Positions 44,438 through 53,554 of a stretch of DNA of 64,000 bases are shown in pieces. The stretch is from positions 62,001 to 126,000 of the forward strand of contig JAJFGU010000011.1 in NCBI GenBank assembly GCA_021775955.1. Direction: 5' to 3'. Below the pieces are notes generated by a model, which had not been told where the DNA came from, made no database searches, and worked only from the letters and a program-made list of their open reading frames with translations. Every line of letters begins with the position of its first letter. The stretch's first letter is position 1. This stretch comes from Alphaproteobacteria bacterium. GTDB lineage: Bacteria > Pseudomonadota > Alphaproteobacteria > Micavibrionales > Micavibrionaceae. Both the position numbers and the translations under genes were made by a program.

Positions 44438-45211
44438 TTATGAAGCTTCTGTAATCCCTGAAACACCTTTAATTTCCCGGTCAATAAGCGCAAGGTCCTC
44501 AGGGCGCGACAAAGAATGATCGCCATCTTCAATAAGGACGATATCGGCGACGCAGTCTTTAAAAGCCTTTTCAATCTTTAACGCGGTCTGCCAGGGCACC
44601 TGCACATCTTCTTCGCCCTGAATAAGGCGCAAAGGCACGGCTATATTATGCTGCCTGTCTAGCAAACAATGCTCCTTACCATCTTCAATCAAGTCTCTTG
44701 TAATAATATAAGGCTCATCGTAATCGCTGGGCAGCTCGGTATGGCCCTTTTCTTTCATTTCCTGCTTTTGTTCATCGGTTAAATAATTGTGATACATGTC
44801 TTGCGTAAAATCCGGCGCCGCTGCGATACCGACAATCGCTTTAATATGATCCGGCTTTTCCAGGGCAAGCAGAAGGGCAATCCAGCCACCCATAGACGAG
44901 CCCACCAATAGGGCCGGCTCTTTCACCATATGATTAAAAACAGCCAGCGCGTCTTCTTTCCAGCGTCCAATGGTTCCGTCTATAAACGCACCTTCTGACA
45001 AGCCATGGCCGGAATAATCAAAGCGCAGGAATTCCTGGCCGCGCGCGCTGCACTGCTCTTCAAGATATGTTGCCTTGGTGCCGTGCATATCCGACATAAA
45101 GCCACCCAAAAACATAACGGGCGGATATCCCCCGCCTTTTTCCTGTGCGGGCGTATGAATATAAGCCAGTTTCGGCTTGTTTTCGCGTGATAGATATTGC
45201 GGCTTGGACAT
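44438..45211 (-). CDS. Alpha/beta hydrolase
   Basis: A 257-aa cytoplasmic serine hydrolase. The nucleophile elbow is VGSSMGGWIALLLAL (GxSxG), the oxyanion region VMFLGGFMSDMHGTKA, the acid is probably in QGEEDVQVPW and the His in EDGDHSLSRPEDL. The family includes palmitoyl-protein thioesterase-like ABHD10 proteins and esterases, so the substrate is unknown. It is divergent from the glycosyltransferase gene with 46 bp between starts. Confidence 0.9.
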   Translation of the reverse strand: MSKPQYLSRENKPKLAYIHTPAQEKGGGYPPVMFLGGFMSDMHGTKATYLEEQCSARGQEFLRFDYSGHGLSEGAFIDGTIGRWKEDALAVFNHMVKEPALLVGSSMGGWIALLLALEKPDHIKAIVGIAAAPDFTQDMYHNYLTDEQKQEMKEKGHTELPSDYDEPYIITRDLIEDGKEHCLLDRQHNIAVPLRLIQGEEDVQVPWQTALKIEKAFKDCVADIVLIEDGDHSLSRPEDLALIDREIKGVSGITEAS

Positions 45212-45257
45212 GGTAGATTCTCTGGCTTTTTTGGGTTTATCGCCTTATATAGTAACG

Positions 45258-46481
45258 ATGAATTCTTACTCCGCGCAACCTGTGATTATGCAGATCATTC
45301 CCGAACTTGGCCCCGGCGGCGCCGAGCAGGGCTGCATTGATATGGCCGGAGCGCTGATGCGCGCCGATGCACAGGCCATTGTGGTTTCAAATGGTGGCTC
45401 ACGCGTCCATGAGCTGGCACGTATTGGTGCGGTTCATATTGACTTGCCGGTTCATAGCAAGAATCCGTTCGTTATGTGGCGAAACGCCGCAAAGATCCGC
45501 AAAATTATCCGGCGCTATAGTGTTAATATCGTCCACGCCAGAAGCCGCGCCCCGGCCTGGAGCGCCTGGCAGGCCTGTAAAAAAACCAATGCACATTTTG
45601 TTACCACATGCCATGCGCCGTATAATATAGCCAATGAAACCAAACGTTTTTACAACAGCTCGATTGCCCGCGCTGAAATCGTCATTGCGATTTCCAATTA
45701 TGTCGCAAGCTATCTAAAGAATAATTACAGGATTGACGATTCCAGGATACGTGTTGTTCATAACGGTATTGCGTTAGAAAAATTTCATCCCACCGCCGTT
45801 TCACCCGAGCGCCTGATTACCCTGTCCCGGCAATGGCGCATTCCTGATGGCGCCAATATTGTGATGATGCCGGCACGGATAACACGCTGGAAAGGTCATC
45901 ATGTTTTGATCGAAGCAATTAATGGCCTGCACCGCACGGATATATTTTGCGTTCTCATAGGGTCGGATCAGGGGCGAAGCGAATACAGGCAGGAACTGGA
46001 ACAAACAATCCGTTCAAAAAATCTTGGTGGGCGGGTACGCATTGTCGATCATTGTAGTGACATGCCGGCTGCTTACATGCTGGCCGGGGTTGTGGTATCC
46101 GCCTCCACCGATCCGGAAGGGTTCGGACGCGTTCCCGTCGAAGCGCAAGCCATGGGACGACCCATCATCGCCACAGATCATGGTGGCGCGCAGGAAACGA
46201 TTGTACGGGGAGAGACGGGCTGGCTGGTCCCACCGGGGGATGCACCTGCTCTTACCAGAGCAATTGATGAAGCGCTGGCTCTGCAACCTTCGCAACGCTC
46301 TATTCTTGCCACCAGGGCGATGGCTCATATCGCCCAGAATTTTACACGCGAACAAATGACCGATGGGACCCTCGATGTTTATGCCGAAGTGTTAAAACGT
46401 GAAATCGGCAGCGATGCAGCTTCAAGCCAGCCCTTTCATGCAGGGACAAAAGCCGGCCATGTCAAAACGGCAGCAGAATGA
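45258..46481 (+). CDS. Family 4 glycosyltransferase
   Basis: A 407-aa GT-B enzyme, probably adding a sugar to LPS core or another envelope glycan. I start at ATG 45258 (MNSYSAQPVIMQII). Upstream in-frame codons would run into the divergent gene. It has the N-terminal ELGPGGAEQGCIDMA loop, MMPARITRWKGHHVLIEAI and the nucleotide-sugar site STDPEGFGRVPVEAQAMG with EX7E-type spacing, then ATDHGGAQETI. Its stop overlaps the next start (ATGA), so it is coupled to a family 9 transferase. Confidence 0.92.
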   Translation: MNSYSAQPVIMQIIPELGPGGAEQGCIDMAGALMRADAQAIVVSNGGSRVHELARIGAVHIDLPVHSKNPFVMWRNAAKIRKIIRRYSVNIVHARSRAPAWSAWQACKKTNAHFVTTCHAPYNIANETKRFYNSSIARAEIVIAISNYVASYLKNNYRIDDSRIRVVHNGIALEKFHPTAVSPERLITLSRQWRIPDGANIVMMPARITRWKGHHVLIEAINGLHRTDIFCVLIGSDQGRSEYRQELEQTIRSKNLGGRVRIVDHCSDMPAAYMLAGVVVSASTDPEGFGRVPVEAQAMGRPIIATDHGGAQETIVRGETGWLVPPGDAPALTRAIDEALALQPSQRSILATRAMAHIAQNFTREQMTDGTLDVYAEVLKREIGSDAASSQPFHAGTKAGHVKTAAE

Positions 46482-47431
46482 CGCGCAACAATAACAAAGA
46501 GAGCATACTGGTTATAAAGCTTGGTGCCCTCGGTGATTTCCTCCAGGCCCTCGGTCCGATGGCCGCAATCCGTAAGCACCATAAGGACGCCGCGATAACA
46601 CTCCTGACCACCGCTCCGTTTCAGGAACTGGCAGAAAAATGCGGGTATTTTGATCAAATCTGGATCGATGAAAAACCCGGACGGTTTGATATTCCACGGT
46701 GGTTGAAACTGCGCAAAGGATTGAACGAAAGAAATTTCACACGTATTTACGATCTGCAGAACAATGACCGCACTTGTTTTTATTTTAAATTGCTTAAGTC
46801 TAAAAACAAACCGGAATGGGTCGGCGTGGCAAAAGGTGCATCACACAGAAACACTTCGCCGATGCGCATCGCCGGTCATGCCTTTGACGGCCATGTTCAG
46901 ACACTGGCACTGGCTGATATTCAAGGCGTAGAGATCGATAGACTGGAATGGATGAAGGAAGATATTACCGGTTTTTCTCTACACAAGCCTTACGTCCTGC
47001 TTATTCCCGGTTCGGCGCCGAACCGCCCGGAAAAGCGCTGGCCTGCAGAAAAATACGGACATCTTGCGCAAGAAATCAGCTCCCTTGGCTACCAGCCTGT
47101 TGTGCTGGGAACGGAAAGCGAAAAAGACAGTGCCGCGCAAATATTACAACTCTGCCCGAAAGCCCTTGATCTCACCGGACAGACATCTTTGTTTCAAATT
47201 GCGCAGCTGGCACGGGGCGCAGCAAGCGCCATTGGCAATGATACCGGGCCCATGCATCTTATTGCGGCCACCGATTGTCCCTGCGTCGTTTTATTTTCAA
47301 AGCACAGCAACCCTGTAAGACATGCGCCGCGCGGGAAGCAAGTTCAAATTATACAAAAAGAAAACCTGCCGGATTTAAATCCAGAAGATGTGCTTGAAAA
47401 ATTTTTCCTGGGGAACGACGGAAAAAAATAG
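46478..47431 (+). CDS. Family 9 glycosyltransferase (heptosyltransferase-like)
   Basis: A 317-aa protein like ADP-heptose:LPS heptosyltransferases. ILVIKLGALGDFLQALGPMAAI is the classic N-terminal loop, LIPGSAPNRPEKRWPAEKYGHLA is the ADP-sugar site and AIGNDTGPMHLIAATDCPCVVLFS is the C-terminal GT9 motif. Overlap with the GT4 gene by ATGA suggests the pair builds one core oligosaccharide. The convergent ArsR gene begins right after its stop. Confidence 0.92.
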   Translation: MTRNNNKESILVIKLGALGDFLQALGPMAAIRKHHKDAAITLLTTAPFQELAEKCGYFDQIWIDEKPGRFDIPRWLKLRKGLNERNFTRIYDLQNNDRTCFYFKLLKSKNKPEWVGVAKGASHRNTSPMRIAGHAFDGHVQTLALADIQGVEIDRLEWMKEDITGFSLHKPYVLLIPGSAPNRPEKRWPAEKYGHLAQEISSLGYQPVVLGTESEKDSAAQILQLCPKALDLTGQTSLFQIAQLARGAASAIGNDTGPMHLIAATDCPCVVLFSKHSNPVRHAPRGKQVQIIQKENLPDLNPEDVLEKFFLGNDGKK

Positions 47432-47731
47432 CTAGCTCTTAGCGGCATAGATTTGACACAAAGTTTTTAGAATATCTTCTGTGTCCGTACAATCTATCGA
47501 GTAATAAATTGTCTGCGCATCGCGCCTTGTCTTGACCAGCCCGTCACGGCGCAGCCTTGCAAGATGTTGAGAAAGAGCCGACTGGCTTAAATCGACAATT
47601 TTCTCCAGCTGGCCAACACTTTTCTCGCCCGCATAAAGCGCGCAAACAATAACCAGTCGTCTTTCATTAGACAACGCTTTTAAAAGCGTAACGGCCGACT
47701 CAACATTATCCTCAACCTTTTTGATATCCAT
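47432..47731 (-). CDS. ArsR-family transcriptional regulator
   Basis: About 99 aa from the MDIKK start near 47731 (an upstream GTG would give 123 aa). Winged helix-turn-helix: LLKALSNERRLVIVCAL, then the recognition helix QSALSQHLARLRRDGLVKTRR and the wing AQTIYYSI. No metal-binding CxC motif typical of ArsR/SmtB (ELCVCDL) is present, and Cys occurs only in VCAL, DCTD and LCQ. It may therefore sense something other than metal, as BigR/SoxR-like members do. Its target is unknown. Confidence 0.9.
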   Translation of the reverse strand: MDIKKVEDNVESAVTLLKALSNERRLVIVCALYAGEKSVGQLEKIVDLSQSALSQHLARLRRDGLVKTRRDAQTIYYSIDCTDTEDILKTLCQIYAAKS

Positions 47732-47850
47732 AATATCATGCCTTCTATGCTCCTGATGCACTACGAGTAAAGAATCGTAGGAAAAAACGCAGAAAACGTA
47801 CACGCAGTTATGGCACTCCTCGGTATTTCAATACTTTATTTATGGCCTTG

Positions 47851-48651
47851 TCAAGTTTCCGAAGACTTGGCAGGCGTCCACCTAAGAATAATCTGGGCCA
47901 GGAAATCAGGCAAGACTGCAAAAGCCCAGGCAAACAAAAAAGCCCGGAAAGGAAAGCATATCCGGCCTTTGTTTTTCTCGAGCCCCCTGGCAATAATCTG
48001 TGCCGCGCGCTCTGCGCTCATTAGAAACGGCATCGTGAAGTCATTCACCGCTGTGATCCGCGATTCGACAAAGCCGGGGCAGATAACGTTCACGCCAACG
48101 CCGGTTTGCTCCAGCGCGCCGCGCAGGCCCTCGCCATAGGTTTTGACCGCTGCCTTCGAGGCACAATAGGCAGGAGCGCCGGGCCAGCCGCGAAAGCCCG
48201 CCAGCGAGCTCATCAGCGCTATTTGCCCTTTTCCGCGCCCTATCATATTGGCCAAAATTGGCTCAATCGTGTTGAAAACCCCGGTCACATTGATATCAAA
48301 TAAAAGCCGTGCCTGCTCCACCGGCTCACCGGTTTTGCTGCCGCCCGTCCCGGATGATATCCCAGCATTGGCGATCACCAGATCAATCGGCTGTTTTGCA
48401 TCGCATTCGTGCAAAAAATCACCCAGGGCCTGTTGATCCGTCACATCGACGATGGCCGTGTGGACGCTTGCGCCCTTTTGCTGACATGATTGCGCGATAG
48501 CTTTAAGTCTTTCCTCATTCCGGCCCGTCAACGATAGAATCATGCCCTCATCCGCATAAAACAGCGCCAAAGCCTCGCCAATACCGCTGGAAGCGCCTGT
48601 GATAAAAATATGTTCAAATTTCGTATGTGACTTGGTCATTGATCCCAACAT
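47851..48651 (-). CDS. Short-chain dehydrogenase/reductase
   Basis: A 266-aa NAD(P)-dependent oxidoreductase. ITGASSGIGEALALF is the cofactor loop (TGxxxGIG), VIANAGIS the NNAG-like motif, MSSLAGFRG carries the catalytic Ser and YCASKAAVKTY the Tyr-x-x-x-Lys. The C-terminal 40 residues are hydrophobic and basic (ICFPFRAFLFAWAFAVLPDFLAQII) and may attach to the membrane. Starts at 48651 or 48639 are both possible. Divergent from gmk, 42 bp apart. Confidence 0.92.
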   Translation of the reverse strand: MLGSMTKSHTKFEHIFITGASSGIGEALALFYADEGMILSLTGRNEERLKAIAQSCQQKGASVHTAIVDVTDQQALGDFLHECDAKQPIDLVIANAGISSGTGGSKTGEPVEQARLLFDINVTGVFNTIEPILANMIGRGKGQIALMSSLAGFRGWPGAPAYCASKAAVKTYGEGLRGALEQTGVGVNVICPGFVESRITAVNDFTMPFLMSAERAAQIIARGLEKNKGRICFPFRAFLFAWAFAVLPDFLAQIILRWTPAKSSET

Positions 48652-48693
48652 ATTCTATCTTTAAGTTGGATAAAACAACTCGAGGATTTTGTT

Positions 48694-49335
48694 TTGAATA
48701 GTCTTAAACGCCGCGGTCTTATGTATGTGTTGTCATCGCCCTCCGGCGCCGGCAAAACCACGATCACGCGCGCGCTTTTGAAGAATAACGACGATGTGAT
48801 CGTTTCTATATCGGCCACTACGCGCCCGCGCCGCGCCGGTGAAGTCCAGGGCCAGGATTATTACTTCGTCAACAAGGATGAATTTCGTGACATGATCGAC
48901 AATAGCGAAATGCTGGAGCACGCCAAAGTGTTTGATCATTATTACGGCACGCCGCGCCAACCGGTGGAGCAGGCTTTGTCCGAGGGCAAAGATGTCCTCT
49001 TCGATATTGACTGGCAGGGCACGCAGCAGCTTTCAGAAATTTCCCGCGATGATCTGGTGACGGTTTTTATTCTGCCGCCTTCGCGCGGAGAGCTGGAAAA
49101 ACGTTTGCGCAATCGCTCCCGTGACACCAGAGAAAGCGAAGAGGAGATTCGCGGCCGCATGGGTAAAGCCGCCGATGAAATGTCGCATTATTCCGAATAT
49201 GATTACGTGATTATCAACACCGATATTGATGCGGCGATTGCCAAAGCCCAGCTCATCCTTGATGCCGAGCGCATCAAACGCCGCCGTATTGTTGGCCTGT
49301 CAGAGTTTGTGCGCGGCCTCAAAGAGGGGCTTTAG
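48694..49335 (+). CDS. gmk: Guanylate kinase
   Basis: Phosphorylates GMP to GDP. The 213-aa protein has P-loop SSPSGAGKTT, GMP-binding SATTRPRRAGEVQGQDYYFV and DIDWQGTQQL. The start is a TTG at 48694 supported by Shine-Dalgarno GAGGA seven bases upstream; it gives the usual N-terminal length (MNSLKRRGLMYVLSS). The next ATG at 48721 would remove the first beta-strand residues. The rare start may keep expression low. The stop overlaps convergent rsmA by 4 bp. Confidence 0.96.
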   Translation: MNSLKRRGLMYVLSSPSGAGKTTITRALLKNNDDVIVSISATTRPRRAGEVQGQDYYFVNKDEFRDMIDNSEMLEHAKVFDHYYGTPRQPVEQALSEGKDVLFDIDWQGTQQLSEISRDDLVTVFILPPSRGELEKRLRNRSRDTRESEEEIRGRMGKAADEMSHYSEYDYVIINTDIDAAIAKAQLILDAERIKRRRIVGLSEFVRGLKEGL

Positions 49336-50153
49336 AGCCTGGCCAGACCAACATAATCCTCTATAACCAACTCCTCTGCCCTTAACGTTTCCTCAATGCC
49401 CAGCGCCTGTATTTGCGGCAGATAGGCTTTTAACGAAGAACGGATCATTTTGCGGCGCTGGTTAAAGGCGGCGGCCGTGACTTTTTCCATGGCTTCAAAA
49501 GACGGTGCGTTCGCCTCCAGCTTTTTCGGCACAAACTGCACAACGCTCGATGTGACCTTTGGCGGCGGGGTGAACGCAGCAGGCGGCAGATCGAAAAGAA
49601 GACTCACATCACACAGCCAGCCCACCATCACCGACAGACGCCCATAGGTTTTGTTGCCCGGCCCAGCCACCAGACGCTGCGCCACTTCTTTTTGAAACAT
49701 CAATGTCATGGATTGAAACGCGGCGGGGTCCTGCCTTATCTGCCGCAACCAGTTGATCAACAAAGGTGTTGCAATGTTATAGGGAAGATTAGCAACAATC
49801 GCGCGCGGCGCATCGGCCAGAGCGGTTAAATCCATCTCCAGCGCATCGCCCTCGATCACCTCGAGCCTCTCACCCGCCACCTGACGAAGGTCCTGCAGAG
49901 CCTCCACCGCGCGCGGATCAAATTCAATCGCTACAATTTTTTGCGCGTCCGTCTGCAAAAGAGAACGTGTCAACCCGCCCGGACCGGGACCGATTTCAAA
50001 AACATTCACATGTGAAAGATCACCGGCTTGACGGGCGATTTTATCGGTCAGGTTAAGATCAAGAAGAAAATTCTGGCCCAACGATTTTTGCGCACGCAGA
50101 TCATGTGTCGCGATTACCTCACGAAGAGGCGGCAGGTTATCAAGACCCGACAC
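49332..50153 (-). CDS. rsmA: 16S rRNA dimethyladenosine transferase
   Basis: Dimethylates A1518/A1519 of 16S rRNA (KsgA), a late step of 30S assembly. The 273-aa protein has KSLGQNFLLD, the SAM loop EIGPGPGGLTRSLL, acidic VAIEFDPRAVEAL, active site NLPYNIATPLL and C-terminal FNQRRKMIRSSL. It overlaps the upstream surA gene by 14 bp, so the two are coupled. In most Proteobacteria pdxA lies between them; it is absent here. Confidence 0.97.
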   Translation of the reverse strand: MSGLDNLPPLREVIATHDLRAQKSLGQNFLLDLNLTDKIARQAGDLSHVNVFEIGPGPGGLTRSLLQTDAQKIVAIEFDPRAVEALQDLRQVAGERLEVIEGDALEMDLTALADAPRAIVANLPYNIATPLLINWLRQIRQDPAAFQSMTLMFQKEVAQRLVAGPGNKTYGRLSVMVGWLCDVSLLFDLPPAAFTPPPKVTSSVVQFVPKKLEANAPSFEAMEKVTAAAFNQRRKMIRSSLKAYLPQIQALGIEETLRAEELVIEDYVGLARL

Positions 50154-51090
50154 GATTCTCGATAAAAGCTGTGGCTTTCAAATCCAGAAGATAACGCCTT
50201 TGAAGACGCTCCAGACGTTCCGTGCCGAGCGTGTTCACAATCTGATCCCGCGCGGGAATGGTTTCGTCGCTAATCGTTCTTTTCTCGCGCAGATATAAAA
50301 TATGATAGCCGGCCAGCGAGCGAATAGCGCTACTGACCTGATCTTTTTCCAAGGTCTTTAACACCACATCAAGCTCTTCCGGAAGCTGCCCTTGCTGGAT
50401 CCAGCCAAGGTCACCGCCCTGCGTAGAGCCTGCTGATTTGGAAAATTGCTGCGCCAGTTTGTAAAATGGCGACTTGCCGTTTTTAATCTGGCCAACCAAA
50501 CGGTTTGCCACTTGCCGGACATTGCTTTCCTGAGAGGTTTCGTCCACGGGCAGAAAAATTTCGGCAATCAGATATTCCTTGGTGCCTTTGTTGCCATGAA
50601 ATCTTTCAACCATATCGTCGACATCGGCGTCACTGACAATAACTTGCGGCCGCAATTGTCTTTGCACCACTTTCGACCAGGCAATTTGCGATTCAATCTG
50701 ACGCTTCATGGACTCAATACTGATCCCGCCTCTTTGCAACATGGTTTGAAATTTTTCTGGTGAAATTTTATTCTGTGCGGCAACAGTTCCAAATCCCTGG
50801 TCGATTTCTTCCTGAGCAACTGTGATCTCCAGCCGCCCGGCTTCCTGCATTTTGATTTGTTCTTCGATCAGCGAGCCAATGACTTGCGGGGTGAGCTTTT
50901 CACGAATTTCCTTGGAGTTGGGAAGACCGGACGAGCCGATAACCAGCCGCAAACGATCATTGACATCAGAGATTGAAATCGCATCCTCATTAACGATCGC
51001 AGCAATACGCTCGGTACTGGCACGGCCCTGAGGCGCAATGGCCGCCAAAGCCACCACAAACGTCAAAATTAATAGAAAAGTCCGTATCAT
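50140..51090 (-). CDS. surA: SurA-like periplasmic peptidyl-prolyl isomerase/chaperone
   Basis: A 316-aa exported chaperone for outer-membrane proteins. Signal peptide TFLLILTFVVALAAIAPQGRA, then the SurA N-terminal region (ERIAAIVNEDAISISDVNDRL) and one parvulin domain (SAGSTQGGDLGWIQQGQLPEEL...VSSAIRSLAGYHILYLREKR). E. coli SurA has two parvulin domains; one is usual in Alphaproteobacteria. It overlaps rsmA by 14 bp. No lptD is visible upstream, where the next gene is the NDUFA9-like one. Confidence 0.93.
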   Translation of the reverse strand: MIRTFLLILTFVVALAAIAPQGRASTERIAAIVNEDAISISDVNDRLRLVIGSSGLPNSKEIREKLTPQVIGSLIEEQIKMQEAGRLEITVAQEEIDQGFGTVAAQNKISPEKFQTMLQRGGISIESMKRQIESQIAWSKVVQRQLRPQVIVSDADVDDMVERFHGNKGTKEYLIAEIFLPVDETSQESNVRQVANRLVGQIKNGKSPFYKLAQQFSKSAGSTQGGDLGWIQQGQLPEELDVVLKTLEKDQVSSAIRSLAGYHILYLREKRTISDETIPARDQIVNTLGTERLERLQRRYLLDLKATAFIENRVGS

Positions 51091-51146
51091 CTAATTCATT
51101 TCCCTAACTTCAATGATATATATACCGCCTGTCGCCCGAGAGCAAC

Positions 51147-52118
51147 TCAGCAAGCCTGTTTTTCTTTGGCAATGGCACCACCAGCGCGGTAATGCTCGAG
51201 ATAACGCGGCAGGATAAGCCCCATTGCATTAGGTTTTACGCCGAGATCGGCAAAACCCTGCGCTTTTTTTGATACCACAGAATCGGTTTTGAGCGATTCC
51301 ACCTGATCCCTGGTTAGCGGCGGGTTGGGCAAAAGGCTTAAAAAGGCGGCATCGATCTTGGCAATCCACCAGGGCAAGGATACCAGCATGCGCGGTCGGC
51401 CTGTATAGTGGAAAAGGCTTTGATAAATTTCCTTGAAACTCACAATGTCAGGTCCGCCGAGCTCAAAGATTTTTCCCTGTGGATTGCTATCCCCCACGGA
51501 TGGAAGGGTTAACGCAGCCATAACCGCATCAGCAACATCACCGACATAGCAGGGCTGAAACCTGGTATGCCCACCGCCAATCAGCGGCAGGACCGGAAAA
51601 AACCGTGCGATTTCCGCAAACATATTAAAGAAATGATCGTCCTCACCGAAAATGACGCTGGGCCGTAAAATACTTGCCTGGGGAAACGCTTTGGTAACAG
51701 CCTTCTCCCCTTCCAGTTTTGACTTTCCGTACTTTGAGCCTGACTGGTCGGCACCGAGGGCAGAGATATGAACGAAACGCACCACCCCTTCCTTTTGACA
51801 GGCTTTGGCGATTGCACCCGGAAGATCAACATGAGCGAAGCCGAATTTCGACCGGCGCTTTTCAAACAAAATACCGATGCAGTTCACGACATATTCAGCC
51901 CCCTGAACGGCTTTTTGTATGCTTTTTTCATCACGGTAATCACACCGCACGGGCACCACTTGCCCGACCACGCCATGGGGCCGCAGGAAATACGCACTTT
52001 CCGGCACGCGAGTGGCCACTTTGACCGTAAAGCCGAGCTTTGCCAGCTCCCGCACCACCTGGCGTCCGACAAAGCCTGTGCCGCCAAAAACCGTCGCAAT
52101 TTTCTTGTTTATGGTCAT
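51147..52118 (-). CDS. NAD(P)-binding protein of the NDUFA9/complex I accessory family
   Basis: A 323-aa atypical SDR. I start at ATG 52118, preceded by AGGGG at seven bases, instead of the GTG five codons upstream. IATVFGGTGFVGRQVVREL is the NAD(P)-binding loop and FVHISALGAD and KSKLEGEKAV replace the classic YxxxK. This matches the alphaproteobacterial homologues of the mitochondrial complex I subunit NDUFA9. It may help quinone/complex I function; direct involvement is inference. Confidence 0.9.
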   Translation of the reverse strand: MTINKKIATVFGGTGFVGRQVVRELAKLGFTVKVATRVPESAYFLRPHGVVGQVVPVRCDYRDEKSIQKAVQGAEYVVNCIGILFEKRRSKFGFAHVDLPGAIAKACQKEGVVRFVHISALGADQSGSKYGKSKLEGEKAVTKAFPQASILRPSVIFGEDDHFFNMFAEIARFFPVLPLIGGGHTRFQPCYVGDVADAVMAALTLPSVGDSNPQGKIFELGGPDIVSFKEIYQSLFHYTGRPRMLVSLPWWIAKIDAAFLSLLPNPPLTRDQVESLKTDSVVSKKAQGFADLGVKPNAMGLILPRYLEHYRAGGAIAKEKQAC

Positions 52119-52190
52119 ATTCTTACCCCTCACCTTAAGGCTATAAATATAGAGTGAAACCTTCGCGCCGCAAAGACCGAATATAATGAT

Positions 52191-52913
52191 ATGACACGCA
52201 ATATTCTTTTATTGGCCCTGCTAATGGGTGTTTTTGGAGTTTGGGGACAAAGTGTGAAAGCCCAGAAAGACACGGGGCAACATCCGGTCGTCATCGAATT
52301 GTTCACCTCGCAAAGCTGTTCCTCCTGCCCGGCCGCCGACAAAGTTCTTGGTGAGCTGGTGCGCGAAAATAAAAACATTATCGCGCTGAGTTGCCATGTG
52401 ACGTATTGGGATCATTTGAGCTGGAAAGACACGCTTTCAAAACCCGAATGCACCCAGCGCCAATATGATTATGCCGAAGCCCTGGGCAATGGCCGCCGCG
52501 TTTACACCCCGCAAATGGTGGTCAATGGCACCGAGAATTTTGTCGGCTCCAGCCGCAGCAAAGCGAAAAAGGCGCTATCGGGCGCACATAAAATTCTTCC
52601 GATTTCTTTATCGCATCTGGACGAGCGTACTGTGAACGTGCAGCTCCCCACTTTGCCCGGCGGTGCTTATAAGCTGCAAATTTTTGGTTATAAGAGCAAT
52701 CATCAGGAGGACGTCAAACGTGGCGAAAACAGAGGCAAGCATTTACGCTATACCAACTCCGTGACTGCGATCGGCACACCGCAGGATTGGGACGGCAGCG
52801 CGGCAGAAAGGGCTCTTTCCCTCCCCGAAAGCCACCGCGATGGTATTACAGTTTTGGCTCAATCCCTTGAAAATGGGGCCATTTTCGCCGCCGGACAGAT
52901 TTCGACTCAATAA
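52191..52913 (+). CDS. DUF1223 thioredoxin-fold exported protein
   Basis: A 240-aa protein with signal peptide MTRNILLLALLMGVFGVWGQSVKA. VIELFTSQSCSSCPAADKVL is the DUF1223 hallmark with a CSSC redox-like pair, followed by SCHVTYWDHLSWKDTL and TPQMVVNG, the cis-Pro-like site. It is periplasmic by prediction. Function is not established for the family; a disulfide role is suggested only by the fold. Its divergent start lies 72 bp from the NDUFA9-like gene. Confidence 0.92.
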   Translation: MTRNILLLALLMGVFGVWGQSVKAQKDTGQHPVVIELFTSQSCSSCPAADKVLGELVRENKNIIALSCHVTYWDHLSWKDTLSKPECTQRQYDYAEALGNGRRVYTPQMVVNGTENFVGSSRSKAKKALSGAHKILPISLSHLDERTVNVQLPTLPGGAYKLQIFGYKSNHQEDVKRGENRGKHLRYTNSVTAIGTPQDWDGSAAERALSLPESHRDGITVLAQSLENGAIFAAGQISTQ

Positions 52914-52954
52914 ACTTTACATATTTGATATTTTTGGTGTACTCTCCCGCCATT

Positions 52955-53554
52955 ATGACGGAATTAAGTATGCGTTTGGTGCCCGTTCAGCGTGTCGAAG
53001 CCGAAGCTTCGCAGGAGCTTAGCGAGCACAAAGTTCTACAAACCGACAATCCCGGTGCTTTTAAACGTGCGCTTTCTAAGGGTTTCAGTGCCGCGATCCT
53101 ATCTAGAACGGCTGAACAGATACAACCACTTGAGACAATACTCGCTACCTATTTTGAAGATATCGCTAGCAGTGCATTCAGTATTATTACCATCAAACCA
53201 AAAAACATTTGCGAGGTTACCAAGGAGGTTTATGGATGGAGGGATTTTCAAGAACATATAAATGATCTGGCTTTGGTTTTTTCAAGAGCCGGAAATACAA
53301 AATCTATTTTCACTATAGCACACAAAGACAGAAATTTGGAAGAACGTACAGAGGACACTGTAATTTTACGCTGCCCGATAGGGGGTACGGTCATCCATTG
53401 TCAAGACGACAAAGGTAAAACCCTGACAGTAGCAAATGGTAATTTGATAATTTATAAGCCAGGTTTTAGAGCGTCTATTGAAACGAAAAGTGAAACAAAA
53501 AAGACCGCTGAAGGCCTTTTATTTTCGTTTTTTCCTAAACTCCCAGCACCCTAA
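52955..53554 (+). CDS. Hypothetical protein, possibly acquired
   Basis: I do not recognise this protein of about 199 aa (start MTELSMRLVPVQRVEAE at 52955; 52925 is an alternative). No signal peptide or membrane segment is clear. The C-terminal half is beta-rich (DTVILRCPIGGTVIHCQDDKGKTLTVANGNLIIYKPGFRASIET), a pattern seen in cupin- or jelly-roll-like domains. The DNA is more AT-rich than the flanking genes. Its stop overlaps the convergent helicase by 4 bp. Confidence 0.65.
   Translation: MTELSMRLVPVQRVEAEASQELSEHKVLQTDNPGAFKRALSKGFSAAILSRTAEQIQPLETILATYFEDIASSAFSIITIKPKNICEVTKEVYGWRDFQEHINDLALVFSRAGNTKSIFTIAHKDRNLEERTEDTVILRCPIGGTVIHCQDDKGKTLTVANGNLIIYKPGFRASIETKSETKKTAEGLLFSFFPKLPAP

Noticed and set aside
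47851-47993. The basic hydrophobic tail of the SDR as a separate small gene
   Set aside because: It is in frame with the SDR and has no start signal of its own.
52955-53554. LapG-type protease as the identity of this orphan
   Set aside because: No Cys-His-Asp triad or BTLCP motif is visible.
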